NCBI RefSeq assembly: GCF_900102745.1
Contig: NZ_FMZF01000004.1
Location: 248,001 to 312,000, forward strand
DNA: 64,000 nt
Direction of reading: 5' to 3'
Source of the DNA: Geodermatophilus telluris
GTDB taxonomy: Bacteria > Actinomycetota > Actinomycetes > Mycobacteriales > Geodermatophilaceae
Part shown: positions 54,754 to 61,132 of the stretch, one piece after another
How positions within the stretch are numbered: position 1 is the first letter of the stretch
Layout of the letters: each line of letters opens with the position of its first letter
Made by a program: the position numbers and the translations under genes
The notes under the pieces: generated by a model
Databases searched by the model: none
Told to the model about the DNA's origin: nothing
Seen by the model: the letters and a program-made list of their open reading frames with translations, nothing else

Positions 54754-55572
54754 TCAGCCGCCCGTCCGGGCGATGACCTCGAGGACCGTCGGCGACGCGC
54801 GCCCTCGCCGGAGCACCGCTTCCACCTGGCCTGCCGCGCGCAGCAGGTGGTCGACCGCGTGGCGTCCCCGCTGACGATCCAGCCGCTGCGTCGGGCCACC
54901 CACGGTGAGCACGCCGAGCAGTTCGTTCCCCGGTCCGTGAATCTCCGTGGCGATGCCGGCGAGGCCCTCCTCCTCTTCGTCCCTCGCGACGGCGTACCGC
55001 TGTTCACGGACATGCTCCAGCTCCGCCCGCAGCGCCTCGGCGGTCGTGATCGTCGCGGGTGTGAACCGTGGGAGCGGCTCGAGGAGGAAGCGCTCCAACC
55101 GTTCCTCGTCATACGCGGCGAGGAGCACCTTGCCGCTCGCGCTGGCGTGCAGGGGGAAGCGCTGACCCACCCAGGACTGGGGACGCAGCTGGGCCGGCGC
55201 GTCGACCTGGGACACGAGGTCCAGGCCCCCGTCAGGCGCGACGACGCTGAGCGTCACGGTCTCCCGGACGGCGGCGACCAGATCACCGATGACCGGGCGA
55301 GCCACCTCGCGGAGCAGTAGCTGCTCATCAGTGCCCCGGGCCAGACGCAGCAGCTCCGGCCCCAGCAGCACCCGGTCGTCACCGGGGATCCGCAGGAGAA
55401 ACCCCTCCTGCTCCAGCGTCTGGATCATGCGGAGTGCCGTCGCGCGCGGCAGCCCCGCGGATCTGGCCAGCGAGGAGACGTTCGCATCGCGGTCCTCGGC
55501 GGTGGCGCGCAGCAGGGTGATCGCCTTCCGCACCGACTGGTTGAGCTTGGCTCCCTCAGCCGCCGACGCCAT
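54754..55572 (-). CDS. IclR-family transcriptional regulator
   Basis: This 272-residue protein has a winged HTH (AITLLRATAEDRDANVSSLA then LPRATALRMIQTLEQEG) and an IclR effector domain (FPLHASASGKVLLAAYDEER). ATG 55572 matches the family start; the longer frame adds a Gly/Pro piece. It lies next to the Rieske oxygenase gene on the same strand and is likely to control it. It is clearly distinct from the IclR at 32591. Confidence 0.87.
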   Translation of the reverse strand: MASAAEGAKLNQSVRKAITLLRATAEDRDANVSSLARSAGLPRATALRMIQTLEQEGFLLRIPGDDRVLLGPELLRLARGTDEQLLLREVARPVIGDLVAAVRETVTLSVVAPDGGLDLVSQVDAPAQLRPQSWVGQRFPLHASASGKVLLAAYDEERLERFLLEPLPRFTPATITTAEALRAELEHVREQRYAVARDEEEEGLAGIATEIHGPGNELLGVLTVGGPTQRLDRQRGRHAVDHLLRAAGQVEAVLRRGRASPTVLEVIARTGG

Positions 55573-55665
55573 GCGGCCACGATACCGAGGGCCCGGCAGG
55601 CCCGGCCCTCCTGCCAGGCCCTCGGCATCGTCCACGTGACAGTCCTCGTCTGCGCCGGGCAGGGC

Positions 55666-56940
55666 TCAGTAGGCCGTGGTGGCCAGGTGGGCCCGTACCC
55701 GGGAGACGTACCAGGAGACGAAGGCCTCGACGTCTCCCTCCACCTCCGAGTACGGGCCGGGCTGGTAGCCGGGGTCCTCCACCCCGCGCTGGGTGCGGGC
55801 GACGAAGGCGCTGTCCTGGGCGTTGGTGGCGCTCCACACGTGCGTGAGGGTCGGCACGTCGTAGTCGACGCCTTCGACGGCGTCCGCGTGGACCAGCCAG
55901 GTCGACCGCAGCAGCGTGGTGTCCGGCGAGAGAGGCAGCACGGAGAACACCACCGCGTGGTCGGAGAGCAGGTGGAACCACGAGTTCGGCTGCATGTGCA
56001 GGTGGAAGTCGCCGAAGCGGTCGTCGGCGATCGACCCCAGCCGCTTGCGGCACACGGACTCACCGCCCGCGGTGTAGGACTTCCCGGCCCCGTCGAGCGG
56101 GGCGTGGGCGACCATGAAACCGGTGGGTCGGTTGTCCAGCTCGCGCATCCCGTCCAGCGGGAAGCCCTGCCGGACGCATGACGCCTGCAGGGCCGCGGTG
56201 GCCTTCTCGAAGCGGTCCCACGTCCGCCGGAGCCGGGGCGGGACATCCTCGGCGGTGTAACCGTGCAGCGGGAAGTAGGCGCTGGTCAACTCGGGGTGGC
56301 CGTCGCAGTGGTAGCACTCCCGGTTGTTCTCCATGACCAGCTTCCAGTTCCCCTGCTCGACGATGTCGATCTGGTGGGCGACCTTCGTCCGTCCCAGCTC
56401 GTAGGGCGCCAGGTAGGGGTCGATGCGCGCCGCCACGTCGTCGAAGTCGGCCGGGGGCTCGTCAGCGAGGCAGATGAACACGAAGCCGCCGACGCTGCGC
56501 ACGTGCACCGGCTTGAGCCCGAAACGGCTGCAGTCGAACCCGGCCGGCTGGTTGTCGGCGTGCAGCAGACGCCCGTCGACGTTGTAGGTCCAGCGGTGGT
56601 ACGGGCACACGAGGTTGCCGACGCTGCCCCGCGCGTCGTCGAGCAGCCGCGACCCGCGGTGCCGGCAGACATTGTAGAAGGCGCGCACCTGCTCGTCATC
56701 GTCCCGGACGATGATCACCGAGGAGGGGCCCACCTGCACGGTGACGAAGTCACCCGGCTCGGGTACCTCCGCCTCCGCGGCCACGAACAGCCAGTGCTTG
56801 GTGAAGATCGCGGCCATGTCCAGGTCGAAGGCCTCCCGACTCGTGTAGAGCGGGGCCTCCAGGCTGTAGCCGGCGGTGTGCCGGCCGATCAGGTCCGTCA
56901 GGTCGTCGGGTCGGGTCGGCCGATCGAGCTGGATGGTCAT
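55666..56940 (-). CDS. gbcA: Rieske non-heme-iron oxygenase, betaine demethylase type (GbcA/Stc2-like)
   Basis: This 424-residue oxygenase alpha subunit has a Rieske [2Fe-2S] site Cys92-x-His94 and Cys112-x2-His115 (NVCRHRGSRL, VCPYHRWTY). The mononuclear iron site is ENNRECYHCDGHPE with His211 and His215, one residue closer together than in GbcA and Stc2 as I recall them. The C-terminal WLVHADAVEGVDYDV is typical of betaine demethylases. It would remove a methyl group as formaldehyde from glycine betaine or proline betaine. Its reductase is at 58572. Confidence 0.87.
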   Translation of the reverse strand: MTIQLDRPTRPDDLTDLIGRHTAGYSLEAPLYTSREAFDLDMAAIFTKHWLFVAAEAEVPEPGDFVTVQVGPSSVIIVRDDDEQVRAFYNVCRHRGSRLLDDARGSVGNLVCPYHRWTYNVDGRLLHADNQPAGFDCSRFGLKPVHVRSVGGFVFICLADEPPADFDDVAARIDPYLAPYELGRTKVAHQIDIVEQGNWKLVMENNRECYHCDGHPELTSAYFPLHGYTAEDVPPRLRRTWDRFEKATAALQASCVRQGFPLDGMRELDNRPTGFMVAHAPLDGAGKSYTAGGESVCRKRLGSIADDRFGDFHLHMQPNSWFHLLSDHAVVFSVLPLSPDTTLLRSTWLVHADAVEGVDYDVPTLTHVWSATNAQDSAFVARTQRGVEDPGYQPGPYSEVEGDVEAFVSWYVSRVRAHLATTAY

Positions 56941-57068
56941 GGTGCGTCTCCCAGGAGCCGGGGGTGTGCGGAGGTGACCGGGTCGGACGACCGTGTCTGC
57001 TCCTTCACCGGGATCTCGACCACATGGTGCTCACGTGGTAGTGGGCGGTGTCCACTCTGCGATGTGTT

Positions 57069-57089
57069 ACCACCGTCTCATTCGGTGGT
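57069..57089. promoter_or_regulatory. Inverted repeat between the M24 and Rieske genes
   Basis: ACCACCG (57069-57075) and CGGTGGT (57083-57089) form a perfect 7-bp repeat with a 7-base centre, 30 bases after the M24 stop and about 130 bases before the Rieske start on the minus strand. It may be a terminator or an operator. Confidence 0.4.
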
Positions 57090-57118
57090 CAAGGTGGCCA
57101 TCCGGTCGCCGTCCGTCC

Positions 57119-58396
57119 TCACGTGCACGCGAGGTGCTCGTCGTGCGGTGCGTGGCTGAGGATCTCGACACCCGCCGAGGTCACCAGGACCTGCTCCTCG
57201 AGTTTGAGGCCCTCGTCCTCACCCTCGACGCCCATGTAGGCCTCCACGCTCAGGACCATGCCCGCCTCGATCTCGCCCGGATGGTGGTCGGAGAACGCGA
57301 TGACCGGGTACTCGTCGCTGAGGCCACTGCCGTGGGCGATGAAGGGGTACCGCTCGGCGTGGTAAGCGGCGGGCAGCCGGCGGCAGAGCCGCTCGCCCAG
57401 CTCGTCCAGGGCAGCCCCCGGCCTGAGCTCGTCGATGATCTCGGCGAGGAAGGCCTGAGCGTCGGCGTAGAGCCGCTGCTGCCGAGCCGATGGCTTGGTG
57501 GACCCGACCAAGTACGTGCGGGAGAGGTCTGCCAGGTAGCCGGCCGGACCGATGAGGTCGGTGTCGAAGGCCAGCAGGTCGCCGCGTTCCACGGGACGGT
57601 CGCTCGCCTCGCGGAACCAGGGGTTCGTCCGTGGTCCCGAGGACAGCAGGCGGCATTCGGAGAACTCCGCGCCCAACGAGAATGCCCGGCCCAGGAGCTC
57701 GCCCCAGGCCTCGTTCTCGGTCATCCCCGGGCGCAGTGCCCGGTACAGACCGGCCACCGCGGCGTCGGCGACGGCCACCGACCGGCGGACCAGCTCGATC
57801 TCCGCGGCCCCCTTGACGGCCCGGGCCCGCTCGAGGGCCAGCTGCGCCGGCACGAGGTGCACACCGGCCGCCTGCAGGGCCAGAAAACCGTAGGCGTCGA
57901 GCCGGTCGACCCCGATGCGCTCGCCCGCGATGCCCCGGTCGCGGAGGACGCCCGCCACGTCCGCGGCGAACAGCGCGGCCCGCTCACCGGCCTGCTCCCC
58001 GGAACCGAAGACCGCCCAGCTCGTCGCCGTCCGGGTCTCGAGTCGGGGGTACGGGGACAGCAGCTCGGGGGGCGCGGAGGCGTACTCCCACAGCACCGGC
58101 TCGCCCTCGGCCGGTACCAGGAGGTAGCGGTCGATCGAGTGCATCGTCCACACCGGCATGGTCGACGTCCCGGACGCGTACCGGACGTTGACCGGGTCGA
58201 CCAGGAGGGCGGCGGCGAGGTCATGGCGGCGCAGCGAGGCCCTCGTCCGGGCGAGTGCGTGCTCCACGGCCCCCCGTACGAGCTCGACGTCCACCGCGGG
58301 CCACGACCTGCGCGCCTCGGCCGGAGCCGGCAGAGGCGGTCGCTGCGGCTTCGGCCTCCCCGCCTCGAGGGACCACCGGGTCGTTGCGCCGCTCAT
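57119..58396 (-). CDS. M24-family pita-bread-fold enzyme, DddP-like (candidate DMSP lyase)
   Basis: This 425-residue protein has the creatinase/prolidase fold. Two metal sites are formed by Asp278, Asp280, Asp290, His355, Glu385 and Glu400. The block RLLSSGPRTNPWF then FDTDLIG and HGSGLSDEYPVIAF are, from memory, much closer to DddP of marine Roseobacters than to Xaa-Pro peptidases. Asp361, the position of the DddP catalytic base, and Tyr350 are also kept with the same spacing. DddP cleaves dimethylsulfoniopropionate to DMS and acrylate. A peptidase or betaine-ester function remains possible. It is divergent from the ferredoxin reductase gene. Confidence 0.82.
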   Translation of the reverse strand: MSGATTRWSLEAGRPKPQRPPLPAPAEARRSWPAVDVELVRGAVEHALARTRASLRRHDLAAALLVDPVNVRYASGTSTMPVWTMHSIDRYLLVPAEGEPVLWEYASAPPELLSPYPRLETRTATSWAVFGSGEQAGERAALFAADVAGVLRDRGIAGERIGVDRLDAYGFLALQAAGVHLVPAQLALERARAVKGAAEIELVRRSVAVADAAVAGLYRALRPGMTENEAWGELLGRAFSLGAEFSECRLLSSGPRTNPWFREASDRPVERGDLLAFDTDLIGPAGYLADLSRTYLVGSTKPSARQQRLYADAQAFLAEIIDELRPGAALDELGERLCRRLPAAYHAERYPFIAHGSGLSDEYPVIAFSDHHPGEIEAGMVLSVEAYMGVEGEDEGLKLEEQVLVTSAGVEILSHAPHDEHLACT

Positions 58397-58571
58397 GACT
58401 CTCCTCCAGCACTCGGGGGACCTGCGGGTCGACCTTGCACACGGTAGTGACGCAGCTTACGGTGGGCATCACTTTTCGGGCGCATCCGCCCACTTGATGA
58501 ACACCCCCAGTCGAGGCCGGCATGTCAGTCGACAGGTCGGAGGACGGGGGCCGGACATGGGAGGCACGGCG

Positions 58572-59753
58572 ATGACCGTCCTGAACACCGCAGCAGGGCT
58601 CGACGCGGCGTGGACGGCCGGGACTGCCGCGGCCGAGCAACTCCTGCCGGGGCACCCGTCCAGCCTCGCCGTCTGGGGTGAGGACGACAGCTCGACGCTG
58701 GTCTGCCGACAGGTCCAGGACGTCACCCACGACGTCAAGACCTTCCTCTTCGAGCCCGCCGAGCCCGCACTGTTCCAGCACGAGCCAGGACAGTTCGTCA
58801 CGCTGCAGCTGGAGATCGACGGCCGCCCGGTCAGCCGGTGTTACACCATCTCCTCGCCCCCCACACGACCCCACCTGCTGGGGATCACGGTCAAGCGCCA
58901 GCCCGGCGGTGTGGTGTCGAACTGGCTGCACGACACGATGACCCCTGGGAAGCGCATCGCGGCCGACGGACCTTTCGGCGTCTTCACCATCGCCCGGCAC
59001 CGGTCGGCCAAGTACCTCTTCCTGTCCGGCGGCAGCGGGATCACCCCGGTCATGTCCATGACGCGGGCCCTGTACGACCTCGGTTCGGACGCCGACATCG
59101 TGTTCGTGCACAGCGCACGCACGCCGTCCGACATCATCTTCCGGCGGGAACTCGAGACGATCGCGAGCACGGTGCCCACGGTGCGCGTCGCGCACGTCTG
59201 CGAGCGGGACGAGCCCCGGGAACCCTGGGGGGGACTGCGCGGCTTCCTGAGCGCCGAGATGCTGCGGATGCTGGCACCCGACCTGAAGGAGCGCGTCGTC
59301 TTCTGTTGCGGACCGGCGCCCTACATGGCCGCCGTCCGCCGGATGCTCGACGAGGCCGGCTTCGACATGCAGAACTACCACGAGGAGTCCTTCGTCTTCG
59401 GCGACCTCCGGATGGAGGAGTTCACCGTCCCCGCGGCGACGGAGGCATCGCCGGACCCGGAGGCGGCGGAGGCAGCCCGGGCGGGCGCGACGACGTACTC
59501 GGTCGAGTTCGTCCGCAGCGGCGTGACCTTCCACTGCGCCGAGGACGAGACCGTGCTCGACGCCGCGTATGAGGCGGGGCTGGCTCCGCCGTCCTCCTGC
59601 ACCCAGGGCATGTGCGGTACCTGCAAGACGACCGTTCTCTCCGGCACCGTGGACATGCAGCACAACGGCGGCATCCGGCCACGGGAGATCGCGCAGAACA
59701 AGGTGCTCATCTGCTGCTCCACGCCCTTGAGCGACCTCCAGATCGACGCCTGA
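58572..59753 (+). CDS. gbcB: Ferredoxin-NAD(P)H reductase with C-terminal [2Fe-2S] domain (GbcB-like)
   Basis: This 393-residue protein has an FAD-binding domain (RPVSRCYTISSPP), an NAD(P)-binding domain (YLFLSGGSGITPVMSM, CCGPAPYM) and a plant-type ferredoxin domain with Cys343, Cys348, Cys351 and a final Cys near 381. It is the electron supplier for a Rieske demethylase, here the oxygenase at 55666. I prefer ATG 58572 over 58557 because GGGAGG lies 7 bases before it. The M24 gene is divergent. A scrap of a related gene is at 31598. Confidence 0.9.
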   Translation: MTVLNTAAGLDAAWTAGTAAAEQLLPGHPSSLAVWGEDDSSTLVCRQVQDVTHDVKTFLFEPAEPALFQHEPGQFVTLQLEIDGRPVSRCYTISSPPTRPHLLGITVKRQPGGVVSNWLHDTMTPGKRIAADGPFGVFTIARHRSAKYLFLSGGSGITPVMSMTRALYDLGSDADIVFVHSARTPSDIIFRRELETIASTVPTVRVAHVCERDEPREPWGGLRGFLSAEMLRMLAPDLKERVVFCCGPAPYMAAVRRMLDEAGFDMQNYHEESFVFGDLRMEEFTVPAATEASPDPEAAEAARAGATTYSVEFVRSGVTFHCAEDETVLDAAYEAGLAPPSSCTQGMCGTCKTTVLSGTVDMQHNGGIRPREIAQNKVLICCSTPLSDLQIDA

Positions 59754-59769
59754 CCCCACACGCGCCGCG

Positions 59770-59792
59770 GCGGAGGTGAGCACCGCCTCCGC
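59770..59792. terminator. Weak hairpin between convergent reductase and Ldh-family genes
   Basis: GCGGAGG (59770-59776) and CCTCCGC (59786-59792) form a 7-bp stem with a 9-base loop, 16 bases after the reductase stop. The next 235 bases up to the opposing stop hold no gene. Confidence 0.35.
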
Positions 59793-60027
59793 AACGCGCC
59801 CACCCGGCCGCGCGCCATGGGTCCCGGCGACGGCGATGTCCTGTCAGCGGCGGAGTGCCGGCGCCGACAGGTCGCTGGCGGCTTCGCCCTCACCGGCGGC
59901 GCGCTGGGGACCGAGCACACGCGAGCCTGTTGCCACGTCGGTACGTGCACACCGAGCAGTCGCGCAGCCGGTGAGCGGTGCCGGCCGGGCCACCGCCGAC
60001 GACGAGCAGGTCAGGCGCCGGCGCCGG

Positions 60028-61047
60028 TCACCGGAGCCGTGCGGCATCCCGACCTCCCCGGCGCCGCAGCGTGTTCACCACGTCGGCAGGCAGCTCGATC
60101 GGGTCCGCCGCGACCACCTGCCCGGGGTTGATGCCCGGTCGACGCACCCCTCGGTCGGCGAGGCGGTCGACGTGCTGCTCAACCCGCCCGGGGAAGTCCT
60201 CGCCGAGCGCACGGTGGTCGACCACGAGCACGAACATCCCGATCGCCGGCGACTGCGATCCGGCGTGGAACGCAGGGGCGTCCACCGACCAGAGACCGCC
60301 GGCCATCGAGGAGAACAGCTCGACGAACAGCGCGATGTTGGCACCCTTGTAGCCGCCGAAGGGCAGCAGGGCGCCGCTCAGCGCCGCCTCCGCGTCGCTG
60401 GTCGGCTGCCCGTCCGCGTCGAGCGCCCACCCCTCGGGCAACGCCTCCCCTCGCGCGGCGCGATCCCGGACGGCGACGAACGCGGTCACACTCGACGCCT
60501 GGTCCACCGTCAGCGGCGCCTGCTGCACCCGCGGCACGGAGTAGGACATCGGGTTCGTGCCGAAGACCCGTCCAGTGCCGGGTCCGGCCGCGAGCAGCGC
60601 CGGAGAGACCGCGGTGGCCAAGGCGACGAGCCCCGCGTCGGCCAGCCGCTCGGTGAACCAGGCCAACTGACCGCAGGTGTAGGAGCCGTGCTGCACGAAC
60701 ACCGCCACGCCGAAGCGGCACGCGGCCTCGGTCAGACGATCGAAGGCCTCGTCGAAGCCTGCGTGAGCGATGCCTCCGCGAGCATCGCTCCGCACGACGG
60801 CGGGAGCCGGGCTGGTCAGGCGAGGAACGGCCCGGCCGTCCAGACGGCCGGCATCCATCGCGTCGAGATAGTCCAACAGGTGCGCCACCCCCACGGCGGT
60901 GGATCCGCGGTCCTCGGCGAACAGCGCCGCATCCGTCAGCAGGTCAGCAACCCGCGGCGAGGCACCTGCCGCCGCCAACGCCGCCCGGCACAGCCGATCC
61001 ACCTCGGCTCGATCCACGACGACACGGTCATCCGGCGCAACGGTCAC
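60028..61047 (-). CDS. Ldh/YlbC-family NAD(P)H oxidoreductase, candidate pyrroline-2-carboxylate reductase (DpkA-like)
   Basis: This 339-residue protein belongs to the malate/L-lactate/ureidoglycolate dehydrogenase-like family, with FGTNPMSYSVPR, LTVDQASSVTAFV, GWALDADGQPTSDAEAAL and LLPFGGYKGANIALFVELF. These are also the blocks of delta-1-pyrroline-2-carboxylate reductase (DpkA). GTG 61047 (VTVAPDDRVVV) gives the normal length. Following two hydroxyproline-dehydratase-type enzymes in the island, reduction of pyrroline-2-carboxylate to L-proline is the most economical role. Confidence 0.85.
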   Translation of the reverse strand: MTVAPDDRVVVDRAEVDRLCRAALAAAGASPRVADLLTDAALFAEDRGSTAVGVAHLLDYLDAMDAGRLDGRAVPRLTSPAPAVVRSDARGGIAHAGFDEAFDRLTEAACRFGVAVFVQHGSYTCGQLAWFTERLADAGLVALATAVSPALLAAGPGTGRVFGTNPMSYSVPRVQQAPLTVDQASSVTAFVAVRDRAARGEALPEGWALDADGQPTSDAEAALSGALLPFGGYKGANIALFVELFSSMAGGLWSVDAPAFHAGSQSPAIGMFVLVVDHRALGEDFPGRVEQHVDRLADRGVRRPGINPGQVVAADPIELPADVVNTLRRRGGRDAARLR

Positions 61048-61132
61048 CGCGCAACTCCTCTCCAGGTAGTGCAGATCGATACGGGACGGCGTTGCTGCCG
61101 CAAGGGGGCTCGACGGCGCCCGGAGCACTGCT

